Positions 12,751 to 24,914 are shown, counted from the stretch's first letter. The stretch is 64,000 nt of DNA from Brachybacterium equifaecis (GCF_023509525.1 NZ_JAKNCJ010000001.1:62001-126000), one strand, 5' to 3'. The notes: generated by a model not told the origin, from the sequence alone. A program made the numbers and translations.

Positions 12751-12783
12751 ACGGCCGCCTCGAGCAGATGCTCGGGCGGCCGT
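12751..12783 (-). terminator. Terminator of the Holin-X-like gene
   Basis: ACGGCCGCC-T-CGAGC pairs with GCTCG-GGCGGCCGT around an AGAT loop: 14 bp with one bulged T. It lies between the stop at 12803 and the cysS promoter and insulates cysS from the upstream gene. Confidence 0.65.
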
Positions 12784-12802
12784 CGCAGGGGTGCAGGGGG
12801 CG

Positions 12803-13408
12803 TCAGCGCACTGCGGAGGACCCTCCGGGGTGCGGGGAGTCGACATCGGTGATGGAGGAGGCCGCGCGGACCGGGGAGCCGGTCGCGGGGACGGCCATCG
12901 CGGAGGCGGAGCTGTAGGCGCCGGAGTCGCTGACCCGGGCGCTGACCTGCTTGCCGTAGAGCTCGTCGAAGGTGTCGTCGTAGGAGACGGCGTTCGAGCG
13001 GCGCTTGCCCTGGACGGCGTCGACCGCGCCCTTGGCGGTCTCGATCGTCGTCTCGGGGGCGCGCAGCTTCCGCGCCACCAGGAAGGCGACGAGGCCCGCG
13101 ACGGCTGCGAGCAGGATGAAGACGCCCGCGATGATGAGGAACGCTCCCCAGTGCGGGACGCCGAGCGCGACGAGGCCCCACGCGGCGGCGAACAGGAGCA
13201 TCACCCAGGCGGAGAGCAGGAGGAACAGCAGCACCGCGGCGCAGGCGGCGACGATGCCCGCCTTGACGCCCAGAGCCGTGATCTCCTTCTTGGCGATGTC
13301 GATCTCCTGATGGACGACACCGAGCAGCTCGTCCTTGATGGAGGCGACGAGCTCACCGATCGACCGCTGGGTGGGCGGGGTGGTCGGATCGTTGGTCGTG
13401 TTGATCAT
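12803..13408 (-). CDS. Holin-X-type (phage holin superfamily III) membrane protein
   Basis: A 201-residue protein with an amphipathic N-terminal helix, two membrane segments at roughly 54-77 and 85-112, and a disordered Ser/Ala-rich tail. This architecture is that of the actinobacterial Holin-X family, chromosomal proteins not tied to phage; function unknown. The ATG at 13408 lies 6 nt after TAGGCT and lacks a Shine-Dalgarno sequence, so it is a likely leaderless mRNA. It has its own terminator before cysS. Confidence 0.88.
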   Translation of the reverse strand: MINTTNDPTTPPTQRSIGELVASIKDELLGVVHQEIDIAKKEITALGVKAGIVAACAAVLLFLLLSAWVMLLFAAAWGLVALGVPHWGAFLIIAGVFILLAAVAGLVAFLVARKLRAPETTIETAKGAVDAVQGKRRSNAVSYDDTFDELYGKQVSARVSDSGAYSSASAMAVPATGSPVRAASSITDVDSPHPGGSSAVR

Positions 13409-13414
13409 GGTCGG

Positions 13415-13420
13415 AGCCTA
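13415..13420 (-). promoter_or_regulatory. Leaderless -10 box of the Holin-X-like gene
   Basis: TAGGCT on the minus strand, then CCGACC, then ATG at 13408. Confidence 0.55.
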
Positions 13421-13442
13421 TCGCAGGGGGATGGGGGTGATC

Positions 13443-13466
13443 GCGCGGGCCGCAGGCCGCCCGCGC
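13443..13466 (-). terminator. Hairpin after the LacI-family gene
   Basis: GCGCGGGC and GCCCGCGC form an 8-bp stem with an 8-nt loop, directly after the stop codon at 13468. Confidence 0.45.
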
Positions 13467-13467
13467 C

Positions 13468-14661
13468 TCAGTCGACGGAGATGCGCTTGCGCTTGAAGCG
13501 GTCCTCGGCCCGCGGCCCCGCGGAGGAGGACTGCCGCACGACCAGGGTCGGGGCGACCGCGACGTCGCGCACGGGGACGTCGTGCCCGGAGATGCGCTCC
13601 ACCACGAACTGCGCGGCGATCGCGCCGAGGCGATCGGAGTTCGGATCGATCGAGGTGAGCTCGGCGGTGCCGGAGGCGGCGAGCGAGGTGTTGCCGTAGC
13701 CCGCGACAGCGAGCTGACTGGGGACGTCGTATCCGGCGGAGCGCGCGGCGGCGAGGACGCCGATCGCCGTGACGTCGTTGGCGCAGGTCACTGCGGTGGG
13801 GACCTGGCTGCCGCGCAGCAGCATCGAGCCGGCGGTCTGGCCGACCTGCTCGGTGAAGTCGCCCGGCTCCACGCGTGCGGAGGCGCTGAGGCCGTGGCGC
13901 TCCATCGCGTGGCGGAAGGCGTCCGCGCGCTCGCGGGCGACGACGGAGCCGACGCCGCCGACGTGCGCGATATCGGAGTGGCCGAGGCTCACGAGGTGGT
14001 CCACCAGGAGGCCCTGGCCGACCTCGTCATCGATGCGGACCGTGTCGAAGCGGCCGGCGCGGTCGCGCGAGCACCCGATGCCGACGACGGGGCGATCCCC
14101 GGTCGCGCCGAGCGCGTTCTCCAGGTCCTGGAGGTCCGAGACCATGAGGAACCCGTCCACGCCGAGGCGCACGAGCGACTCGATCGCGTCGGTGTCGGCG
14201 GCGACGGGGTACTCGGGCACGCGGCGACGGGTGGGCACCACGACCACGGAGCGCCCCGTGGCCGCGAGCTCGATGCGGATCGCGCGCACCAGGTCGGAGA
14301 TCCAGGTGTTGCGCATGGTGTTCACGAGCACGGCGATGACGCCGTTGTGGTCGGCCTCGGCGGCGAGCTCCTCCATGGGGAAGCCGAGCCGCTCGGCGGC
14401 CTCCTGCACCCTGGTGCGCAGGAGCGGACGGATCTCCTTCTCGCCGCGCAGGGCGCGAAGCGCCACCGCCGAGGAGATGCCGAGGCTGTCGGCGACATCG
14501 CGCAGCGTGCCGCGCGTGGGGCCGCCGTCCTTCGCGATCGACTCCTCGACGCGCTCGACCTGGTCGATGACCTGGTCGGTGTGCTCCGTCCGGCCTTCTT
14601 CGGCGTCGGAGTGCGCATCGATCCGACCGGAACCCATCATGCCGCTTGCGTCGTTGCTCAT
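13468..14661 (-). CDS. LacI-family transcriptional regulator with N-terminal extension
   Basis: A 397-residue regulator. About 50 acidic, disordered residues precede the DNA-binding domain (TLRDVADSLGISSAVALRAL), in which the second helix reads SSAVALRALRG instead of the usual VSxATVSRxLNG. A full periplasmic-binding-protein-like effector domain follows (about 105-380), with PAVTCANDVTAIGVL and VAGYGN motifs. The effector is unknown. The start is uncertain: ATG 14661 has GGAGG only 1 nt away and ATG 14679 is an alternative. It is divergent from a two-component operon, with a palindrome between them that may be its operator. Confidence 0.9.
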   Translation of the reverse strand: MSNDASGMMGSGRIDAHSDAEEGRTEHTDQVIDQVERVEESIAKDGGPTRGTLRDVADSLGISSAVALRALRGEKEIRPLLRTRVQEAAERLGFPMEELAAEADHNGVIAVLVNTMRNTWISDLVRAIRIELAATGRSVVVVPTRRRVPEYPVAADTDAIESLVRLGVDGFLMVSDLQDLENALGATGDRPVVGIGCSRDRAGRFDTVRIDDEVGQGLLVDHLVSLGHSDIAHVGGVGSVVARERADAFRHAMERHGLSASARVEPGDFTEQVGQTAGSMLLRGSQVPTAVTCANDVTAIGVLAAARSAGYDVPSQLAVAGYGNTSLAASGTAELTSIDPNSDRLGAIAAQFVVERISGHDVPVRDVAVAPTLVVRQSSSAGPRAEDRFKRKRISVD

Positions 14662-14702
14662 GCCTCCATTGAACCGCATCCCGCCGCCGGTGCGCGCCGC
14701 GC

Positions 14703-14718
14703 CGGGGGTTTTCCCCCG
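14703..14718. promoter_or_regulatory. Inverted repeat in the LacI/histidine kinase divergent region
   Basis: CGGGGG-TTTT-CCCCCG sits between two divergent genes, so it is not placed to terminate either. An operator for the adjacent LacI-family protein or for the response regulator is a reasonable guess. Confidence 0.4.
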
Positions 14719-14764
14719 TGAGGATCTCCGGGAGTCCGGGGCGCGCGGCAGTCCCGCGGACCTC

Positions 14765-14770
14765 TACGTT
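14765..14770 (+). promoter_or_regulatory. Leaderless -10 box of the histidine kinase gene
   Basis: TACGTT, then TGCAGC, then ATG at 14777. No Shine-Dalgarno sequence is present. Confidence 0.55.
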
Positions 14771-14776
14771 TGCAGC

Positions 14777-16123
14777 ATGTCCACTGCTCTCGCCCCCGCC
14801 ACCGTCCCCGCGCCGGCTCCAGCGCCCGGATCAGCCCCGGCATCCGCGCGGGCGCCGCGCCCCGAGCTGCGCCCGCACCTGCTCGCAGAGGCCGCGAGCC
14901 TGCTGGTCTCGGCTCTGCTGTCGTGCACCTGGCTCGTGGTGAGCGTGTCGATGCTCGTGACCGGGTTCTCCGCGCTGCCCGCCGCCCTGAGCGGCCTGCT
15001 CCTGCTGGTGCCCTGGGTGATCGCGATGCGCTGGGCCGCGGCTTTCGAGCGTCGGCGCGCCCGCGCCGTGCACGGGGTGGACGTGGTGCGCCCCGCACAC
15101 CGCGTCTCGGACCGCCCAGGAGCGGGCGGCTGGCTGCACACCCTGGCGCTGGACTCCATCTCCTGGCAGTTCTGGCGCTCGGTTCTCCACCACCACCTCA
15201 CGATGGCGCTCTCCGCGATCCCGGCTCTGGTGGCGCTGATCGCCCTCTGGGCCGCGTGGACGGCCGGAGAGCTCGCGATCATCGGCGCGCCCCTGGACCT
15301 CGGTCCCGTGCACGCAGGTCGCGGCCTGCAGCTGCTTGCCGCGGTGCTCCTGCTGCTCGTGGCTCTGCCCGCGATCGCCGGCGGCGCGCTCGCGGAGCGC
15401 GGCCTCGCGCGGGTGATGCTCCCCAGCACCGACGACTCCCTGCGCAGCGAGGTCGCGGAGCTCTCGCAGCGCAGGCAGGGAGCAGTCGACGCCGCGGAGC
15501 AGGAGCGGCTGCGCATCGAGCGCGACCTGCACGACGGCGTGCAGCCCCGCCTCGTGGCGCTCGCCATGACCCTCGGCCTCGCCAGGAGCCGCCTGCAGTC
15601 CGATCCCGACCGCGCGGGCGCGCTCATCGACGAGGCCCACGCCGAGGCGAAGGCCGTCATCACCGACCTGCGCGAGCTCGCCCGCGGGATCCATCCCGCC
15701 GTCCTCACCGATCGCGGTCTGGATCCGGCGCTGTCCGCCCTCGCGGCGCGCTCCCCCGTTCCCGTGGATCTGCATGTGGCGGTCCCCGAGCGGCTGGGCC
15801 GCGAGCAGGAGGCTGTCGCCTACTTCGTGGTCTCCGAGGCGCTCACCAACATCGCCAAGCACGCGGGCGCCTCCAGGGCGCGGGTGGATGCCGTGCTGGC
15901 CCGGCCCGAGCGCGTACTGCACGTGCGCATCGAGGACGACGGCCGCGGCGGCGCCGCCGTGCACCACGACGGCATCTCCACGGGTCTCGCCGGGCTCACC
16001 GACCGGGTGCGCGCGGCCGGCGGGCACCTCGAGGTGTCCAGCCCCGCCGGCGGGCCCACCGTCCTCACCGCCTCCCTGCCCATCCCGACCCCTGCCCCGA
16101 TCCCCACCCCGAAGGAGCGCTGA
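14777..16123 (+). CDS. Sensor histidine kinase, NarL/LiaS-type (HisKA_3)
   Basis: A 448-residue membrane kinase. After a Pro/Ala-rich cytoplasmic leader, hydrophobic segments at about 38-62, 68-88, 142-166 and 184-206 form the sensor. The dimerisation/phosphoacceptor domain has ERLRIERDLHDGVQPRLV with His252, and the HATPase_c domain has SEALTNIAKHA (N box), DDGRG and GLAGLTDRV (G boxes). The short sensor without an external domain suggests sensing in or at the membrane, as in cell-envelope-stress systems. ATG 14777 is probably leaderless. The response regulator starts 3 nt after its stop. Confidence 0.93.
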   Translation: MSTALAPATVPAPAPAPGSAPASARAPRPELRPHLLAEAASLLVSALLSCTWLVVSVSMLVTGFSALPAALSGLLLLVPWVIAMRWAAAFERRRARAVHGVDVVRPAHRVSDRPGAGGWLHTLALDSISWQFWRSVLHHHLTMALSAIPALVALIALWAAWTAGELAIIGAPLDLGPVHAGRGLQLLAAVLLLLVALPAIAGGALAERGLARVMLPSTDDSLRSEVAELSQRRQGAVDAAEQERLRIERDLHDGVQPRLVALAMTLGLARSRLQSDPDRAGALIDEAHAEAKAVITDLRELARGIHPAVLTDRGLDPALSALAARSPVPVDLHVAVPERLGREQEAVAYFVVSEALTNIAKHAGASRARVDAVLARPERVLHVRIEDDGRGGAAVHHDGISTGLAGLTDRVRAAGGHLEVSSPAGGPTVLTASLPIPTPAPIPTPKER

Positions 16124-16126
16124 GCC

Positions 16127-16780
16127 ATGCGCATCGTGATCGCCGAGGACTCCGTCCTCCTGCGCGCCGGACTGGAGAGGCTGCTGAGCGAGAGCGGCCA
16201 CGAGGTCCTCGCAGCCCTGCCCGACGCCACCGCCCTGCTCGAGGCGGTGGGCCGGCTGCGCCCCGACCTCGCCCTGATCGACGTGCGGATGCCGCCGACC
16301 TTCACCGACGAGGGCATCCGCGCCGCGAGCCTCATCCGTGCGCAGAACCCCGAGGTCGCCCTGCTCGTGCTCTCCCAGTACGTCGAGGAGCGGTACGCCA
16401 GCGAGCTGATCGCCGACTCCCGCGGCGCCCTCGGCTACGTCCTCAAGGACCGCGTCGCCGACGTCGAGGAGTTCCTGCGGGTCGTGGAGAGCGTCGGGGC
16501 GGGCGGCACCGCGCTCGACGCCGAGGTGATCCAGCAGATCCTCGTGCGCTCGCGCCGGCGCTCCGCGCTCGCCGCCCTCACCGGGAGGGAGCGCGAGGTG
16601 CTGCAGCTCATGGCGGAGGGGCGCTCGAACGCCGCCATCGCCGCCGAGCTGTTCATCTCCGCGGGGAGCGTCGAGAAGCACATCTCCTCGCTGTTCCTCA
16701 AGCTCGGCCTGTCCCCCGTCGACGGCGAGAACCGCCGGGTCCTCGCCGTCCTGCGCTATCTCGAATCCGAGGAGAACTGA
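16127..16780 (+). CDS. Response regulator, NarL/FixJ family
   Basis: A 217-residue DNA-binding regulator that should receive phosphate from the upstream kinase. The receiver domain has the acidic pair near residues 7-8 (IAEDS), phosphoacceptor Asp52 in LIDVRMPP and Lys107 in VLKDR. A LuxR-type helix-turn-helix starts at LTGREREVLQLMAEG (151-165), with the recognition helix in SVEKHISSLFLKLGL. Its start lies 3 nt after the kinase stop, and its stop overlaps the next start (TGATG), so all three genes form one transcript. Confidence 0.95.
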   Translation: MRIVIAEDSVLLRAGLERLLSESGHEVLAALPDATALLEAVGRLRPDLALIDVRMPPTFTDEGIRAASLIRAQNPEVALLVLSQYVEERYASELIADSRGALGYVLKDRVADVEEFLRVVESVGAGGTALDAEVIQQILVRSRRRSALAALTGREREVLQLMAEGRSNAAIAAELFISAGSVEKHISSLFLKLGLSPVDGENRRVLAVLRYLESEEN

Positions 16781-17649
16781 TGCCCGCCCCTGTGCACCCC
16801 GCTGTCCGCGAGCACCGCTCACCCGCCTCCGACCGACTCTGGCGGATCGCCCTGATCTGCGTCGCCGCGCTGAGCGTGCTGGCCGTCCTCGCCGCGCTCG
16901 CCGCCGGCTCCGTGGGAGCAGCCCTCTCCCGCGGATCCTTCGAAGATGTCTCTGCGGTCCACGCCGTCGGCACGCCGTCCGCGCTCACCGTCCGCTCGCA
17001 CGCCGCGGACGTGCGGGTCATGGTGAGCGAGGGGGTCTCCGAGGTGACGCTCGCTCTCGTCGAGGAGGGCTCGGACGATCTGCCCGGCCCGGGGGACACG
17101 CTGCGTGCGCGCTGGACGCAGTCCGAGGGCGCCGCGAACGGCGGCCGGGGCGCGGCGCGCGAGGGCATCACCGTCGACGTCGTGCAGCCCACGATCTCCG
17201 GACCGTCGTCCTGGGCGCTCGGCGACGGCCCCCGCGACCTGCTGATCCTGGTCCCGGCACCTGCCGCGGCGTCCATGAGGCTGCGAGTGGAGGGCGAGGT
17301 CGGGAGCATCGAGGCGAGCGGCGCCTGGAAGGGCCTCGAGCTCGTCACGGAGGTCGGCGACGTCACCGCGCGCGACATCGGCGGGGCGGATCCGCAGCAC
17401 GAGCCCGTGGTCCTGCAGACCGACATCGGAGACGTGTCCCTCACCGCTGCGAACGGGCCCGGCCGCCCCCTCAGCGCGATCTCGAACACTGGCGACGTCA
17501 CGGTCACCGTCCCGGCCGGCGAGCCCTGGCGGGCCGAGGCCGGCACCGAAGTGGGCGAGGTGCACGTGGACCCCGGCCTCGACGCCGGCCACGCCTACCC
17601 CATCGAGGCGCGCACCGAGGTCGGGGACGTGCGGGTGCAGCTCGGCTGA
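16780..17649 (+). CDS. Membrane-anchored DUF4097/toast-rack-like repeat protein
   Basis: A 289-residue protein with one membrane segment at about 20-44 and an external beta-rich domain. The C-terminal half repeats a short motif about every 20-30 residues: TEVGDVTA, TDIGDVSL, NTGDVTV, TEVGEVHV, TEVGDVRV. This is the pattern of DUF4097/toast-rack beta-solenoids, often encoded with envelope-stress two-component systems (LiaF-like). ATG 16780 overlaps the response-regulator stop and follows GAGGAG. Probably an accessory sensor or a target of the system; its role is inferred from context. Confidence 0.85.
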   Translation: MPAPVHPAVREHRSPASDRLWRIALICVAALSVLAVLAALAAGSVGAALSRGSFEDVSAVHAVGTPSALTVRSHAADVRVMVSEGVSEVTLALVEEGSDDLPGPGDTLRARWTQSEGAANGGRGAAREGITVDVVQPTISGPSSWALGDGPRDLLILVPAPAAASMRLRVEGEVGSIEASGAWKGLELVTEVGDVTARDIGGADPQHEPVVLQTDIGDVSLTAANGPGRPLSAISNTGDVTVTVPAGEPWRAEAGTEVGEVHVDPGLDAGHAYPIEARTEVGDVRVQLG

Positions 17650-17652
17650 GCC

Positions 17653-19692
<2,040 letters not shown>

Positions 19693-19855
19693 GTCTGCTC
19701 CTGGGATCGGGGACCCCGGGAGCCGAGCGGCGCTGCCGGCGTGCGCGACCGCCGGGGCGAGCGGTTCGCCAGCCACCGTATCGCACGAGACCTGGGTCAC
19801 CCTGCAGGGGCCGAGGGGCGGCCTTCGCGTCGGACCTCCTCGAGCGGCTGCCCGC

Positions 19856-20812
19856 TCAGTCCGCCAGCGGCTCCCAGCTCAGGGAGCAGCGACCTGCCGT
19901 GACCTCGGCGATGATGCCCTGGAGCCTGCGCGGGCTCTCCTCGACGGTCTCCGCGTCGAGCGCGAAGGCCTGGCCGGTGCGGTAGAGGCCGGTGAGCTCC
20001 TTGCGCACCCGCACCTTCCCCTCCCCGCGGGGGAGCTCGACCTGGGCGATGATCGCGCCCGCCGGGCGGATCGACCAGGCGCTGAAGGAGCGGATCTCCT
20101 CGGGCGCGGTGCGCAGCGGAAGGGCGACGTCCACGACGGCCGCCTCCCCTGCGCGCAGTGGCCGCTCGAGCAGGAGCTCGAAGGCGATCCGCCCCGAGGG
20201 GAGCTCGCACTGGCGCGCGATGCGCGCGCCGCGACCGGGGCTCAGCGCGTCGATGCGCGCGTGGGGAGCGTCGAAGATCAGCAGCACCCCGTCGGCCCCG
20301 TCGCGGGTGGCCGTCACCACGGCCTCGTAGGCGATGCGCGCCGGACCCTCCTGCGGGTCCAGGAGCAGCGTGGAGACGACGCTCTCCCGGCGCAGCCCGT
20401 CGTCCCACCGCAGGCCCCACTCCTCGCGCAGGCTCGTGATCTCGACATTGTCCGCGACCACGGCGCTGACCTCGTTCGAGCTGCGGTAGCGCCAGGCGTC
20501 CGCCCCGATCTCCACGTGGTCCGCGAGCGTGCCGTCCTCGAGTCCCAGCACGCTCTCCAGGGCGATCACGACGGGCAGCGAGGAGCGCCTGCGCGGCAGG
20601 GAGCGGCCGCGGGTCCAGTAGCTCAGGGTGGCTGCGGAGACGCGGGCTCCGCTGTGCGAAGCGCGGGCTGCGGTCTCCTCGATCGTGAGACCGCTGCGCG
20701 CGATGCTGCGGCGCAGGACGGTGGCGAAGCGGCTCTGCGGTCCCGGCTCCGCGGGAGCGTCGGCGCTCGGGTCTGTGCTCGGTTCCGTGCTCGGATCGGT
20801 GCTCGGGCTCAT
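19856..20812 (-). CDS. XRE-like HTH regulator with C-terminal beta-rich domain (paralogue A)
   Basis: A 318-residue protein. After an STDP/STEP repeat leader encoded by four 12-bp repeats comes an XRE-like DNA-binding domain (FATVLRRSIARSGLTIEET, then SAATLSYWTRGRSLPRRRS), followed by about 200 residues that look beta-rich and contain no recognised enzyme motif. The HTH part shares FATxL, GL, TLSxW, PRR and VVxALExxL with the gene just upstream, so the two are paralogues. ATG 20812 lies 7 nt after that gene's stop, so they are co-transcribed. Its ligand is unknown; the position before acs suggests, but does not show, control of acetate metabolism. Confidence 0.85.
   Translation of the reverse strand: MSPSTDPSTEPSTDPSADAPAEPGPQSRFATVLRRSIARSGLTIEETAARASHSGARVSAATLSYWTRGRSLPRRRSSLPVVIALESVLGLEDGTLADHVEIGADAWRYRSSNEVSAVVADNVEITSLREEWGLRWDDGLRRESVVSTLLLDPQEGPARIAYEAVVTATRDGADGVLLIFDAPHARIDALSPGRGARIARQCELPSGRIAFELLLERPLRAGEAAVVDVALPLRTAPEEIRSFSAWSIRPAGAIIAQVELPRGEGKVRVRKELTGLYRTGQAFALDAETVEESPRRLQGIIAEVTAGRCSLSWEPLAD
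20765..20812. repeat. Four 12-bp tandem repeats at the start of regulator A
   Basis: Units beginning GCTCGG start at 20765, 20777, 20789 and 20801. On the coding strand they specify the STDP/STEP repeats right after the start codon. Copy-number change would keep the frame. Confidence 0.8.
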
Positions 20813-20819
20813 GCGATGC

Positions 20820-21740
20820 TCACCCCTCCCAGTCCCAGGCCGCACGGATGCCGCCGCCGTTCACGCGATGCAGCACGCAGACAGCGCTGCCGTCGGCCCC
20901 GATCGCGAGCTCCTTCTCCGGTGTGAGCTGCGGCTCCCCCATACGGTCCGTGCGACAGGTCAGACGAGCCGGGCGATGCGCGGGGTCGAAGCGCATCTCC
21001 AGCACGAGCGCCTCGACCGGCTGGCTCGAGCCGTACTCATGGCTGCCCTGGCCCGACGCGCGCGCCCACGGGCCGCCGTCGGGCAGGACCTCGTACTCGA
21101 TCACGGCCAGCCGCTCGGGCTCGATCGGCGCCTCGAGCACGAGCTCCACCAGTCGCACCCCGTGATCGGCCCACAGCCGGCTGCGTCCGAGCTGCGCTCC
21201 CCACAGGGGGCGGATCGACCGCGTGGTCTGCGACTGCTCGGCGCACGGCTGTCCGCCCCAGAGCGTGACGCCCACGCGCTCGACCGCCGAGCGGGTTCCC
21301 CGCACCACGCTCCGCACCCGTGAGCCGACGTAGCGTCCCTGCGCGTCGATGCGCGCCACCTCATGCATGAGCAGGCGCTGCAGCGCGTCAGGGGCGGTGA
21401 GCCCCATCTCGGCGCGAGCGCGGAGGATCTCACCCTCGATGTCGGAGGGGAGGGTCGAGGGGCGCCTGCGGGATCCCGCCTGCAGCAGGACCTCCACGAG
21501 GTAACCGGGCGGCGTCTCGAGGATCGTCTCCAGCGCGAGCACCACGCGCACCCCCTCGGGGCGGCGCGGCCGGGTGTGCCCGCTGCGCCAGTTCGAGAGA
21601 GTCGAGGCCGCGCAGGGAGCGCCCGCGAGCCGCAGTCGGCTGCTCACCCGGGCGAGCCCGAGACCCCTCGACTCGAGCGCCGCGGAGAGACGGGTCGCGA
21701 AATCGCCCTCGGGCAGAGAAGGCGCCGTCGCAGCTCCCAC
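20820..21740 (-). CDS. XRE-like HTH regulator with C-terminal beta-rich domain (paralogue B)
   Basis: A 306-residue protein with the same layout as the downstream gene: an HTH domain (FATRLSAALESRGLGLARV, then AASTLSNWRSGHTRPRRPE), a linker, and a C-terminal domain ending GGGIRAAWDWEG. The HTH parts align throughout, whereas the C-terminal domains are only distantly similar, so sensing may have diverged. I place the start at GTG 21740 because GGAGG precedes it by about 6 nt; GTG 21746 is too close to that site. An unusually AT-rich stretch near 21795-21825 probably holds the promoter. Confidence 0.83.
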   Translation of the reverse strand: MGAATAPSLPEGDFATRLSAALESRGLGLARVSSRLRLAGAPCAASTLSNWRSGHTRPRRPEGVRVVLALETILETPPGYLVEVLLQAGSRRRPSTLPSDIEGEILRARAEMGLTAPDALQRLLMHEVARIDAQGRYVGSRVRSVVRGTRSAVERVGVTLWGGQPCAEQSQTTRSIRPLWGAQLGRSRLWADHGVRLVELVLEAPIEPERLAVIEYEVLPDGGPWARASGQGSHEYGSSQPVEALVLEMRFDPAHRPARLTCRTDRMGEPQLTPEKELAIGADGSAVCVLHRVNGGGIRAAWDWEG

Positions 21741-21897
21741 GTCCACCTCCGACCTGCGCTCGAGCGGGGCGCAGGGCGCGCCACCAGCACGTTCACAGTA
21801 CCGAATATCGCAATGGCCCGTTTTCCCGCCCGCGCCCGGAGGCATCAGGCCCGCCGGGGGGAGAGCGCCCACGGGGCCGCTCGGCCCCGGGCGGGGG

Positions 21898-23288
<1,391 letters not shown>

Positions 23289-23292
<4 letters not shown>

Positions 23293-24914
23293 CGAGAACG
23301 TCTCCTAGCACTGCTCATGCCGCGGCCCGAGACCGAGGGCCGACCCTGTCGGGCCCTCCCCTGGTCCTCTCCGCGACTGCTCTGCGAACGGCCCTGGCCT
23401 GCGGACCGTCCCTGTCCTGCTCCGCGCGACTGCCTCCCGCGCCCCTGGCCCTCCTCGGTCTTCCCCGCGCCGGAGCCGACACGGGCAGGTCGACCCTGGG
23501 CGGAGCGCTGAGAGCCGGTGCGGCCCTCAGCGGAGCGGCCGCCCTGCGAACGGCCCCGGCCGCCTTCGCGGGACGAGGTCTCCTCGTCCCAGGCGGCGCG
23601 GCGCTCCTCGTTGAGGCGTCGCTCCAGCGCGCGGCTCTCGTTCGCTCCGTGCGCTCCCTTCAGCCGGAGCTTACGCGGGGCCCCCTTGTACTTCGTCTTC
23701 GCAGGGTCCTCCGCCATCTCGCCCGCCGGACGGCGCCCGCCGAGGCGCGCGAGGACCTCCTCGCCCGCATGCTCGACCTCCTCCCACTGCGCCTGCACCG
23801 CAGCGCCCTCGAGGACCGAGCGGGTGCTCTTGACCTGATGCGGCAGGGCGAGAGTGACGACGACGCCTGCGGCGCCCGCGCGGGCGGTGCGGCCCGAGCG
23901 GTGCACGTACTCCTTGACGTCGTCCGAGGGGTCGGCGTGGATGACCATCGTGATGTCGTCGATGTGGAGGCCGCGGGCGGCGACGTCGGTCGCGACGAGC
24001 ACCGGATAGGCGCCCGCGCGGAAGCCGGCGAGCACGTTGGTGCGCAGGCCCTGCTGCTTGTTGCCGTGCAGCGCCGCGGCGGGCACTCCCACCTCCACCA
24101 GCTCCTGGGCGACGCGCTCGGCGCCGAGCTGCGTGCGGGTGAAGATCAGGGTGCGACCCTCGCGCGCGGCGAGCTGCGCGGTGATCTGGCGCTTCTGCTT
24201 GGGGTTGATGGCGAGCACGTGGTGGTCCATCGTCGCGACGGCCGCGGTGACCGGGGTCGTCTCGTGCTCGATCGGATCCACCAGGAAGCGATCGGTGATC
24301 TCCTCCACCTGCCCGTCGAGCGTCGCCGAGAACAGCATCTTCTGCGTGCCCATCGGGGTGGCGGCGAGGATCTGCTCGACCTGCGGGAGGAAGCCGAGGT
24401 CGGCCATGTGGTCGGCCTCGTCGATCACGGTCGACTCGACGAAGTCCAGGAACAGCGCCTCGCGGGAGGCGAGGTCGAGCAGGCGACCGGGGGTGGCGAC
24501 GATGATCTCGACGCCCTTGTTCAGCGCCTCCGCCTGCTTCTCGATGTTCATGCCGCCCGCCACCAGCTGCGCGCGCACGCCGACGGCGCGGGCGAAGGGG
24601 TGGATGGTGTCGACCACCTGCGCCGCGAGCTCGCGCGTGGGCACGAGCACCACGCCGAGGGGGCGCATGCGGTGCACCTTGCGGCCGCGGAAGCGGGCGG
24701 TCATCGCGAGCGCGAAGGCGAGGGTCTTGCCGGATCCCGTCTCGGCGCGCGCGAGCACGTCGCGCCCGGCGAGCGCATCGGGCAGGATCGCCTCCTGGAT
24801 CTCGAAGGCGCGCTCGAAGCCCTGCTCGGCGAGAACCCGCAGGAGCTCGGAGGGCAGAGCCATGTCCTCGAAACGGGAACTGGAATGCGTGCTGCGGCGA
24901 CGGGCCTTGGGCAT
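23289..24914 (-). CDS. DEAD-box RNA helicase, RhlE-like
   Basis: An ATP-dependent RNA helicase of 541 residues. Motifs in order: Q motif (FEIQEAIL), Walker A AETGSGKT at 57-64, PTRELA at 92-97, TPGR, DEAD at 165-168, SAT at 196-198, and [13 protein letters not shown] and [10 protein letters not shown] in the second RecA domain. The last 100 residues are a disordered basic tail rich in Arg, Gly, Gln and Ser (GQGRS-like repeats), probably for nonspecific RNA binding. ATG 24914 follows AAGGAGG by 7 nt. Its stop overlaps the sdaA start by 4 nt. Confidence 0.95.

Noticed and set aside
12803-13408. Prophage remnant suggested by the holin-like protein.
   Set aside because: Holin-X-type proteins are normal chromosomal proteins in actinobacteria; no phage genes, integrase or att repeats are nearby.
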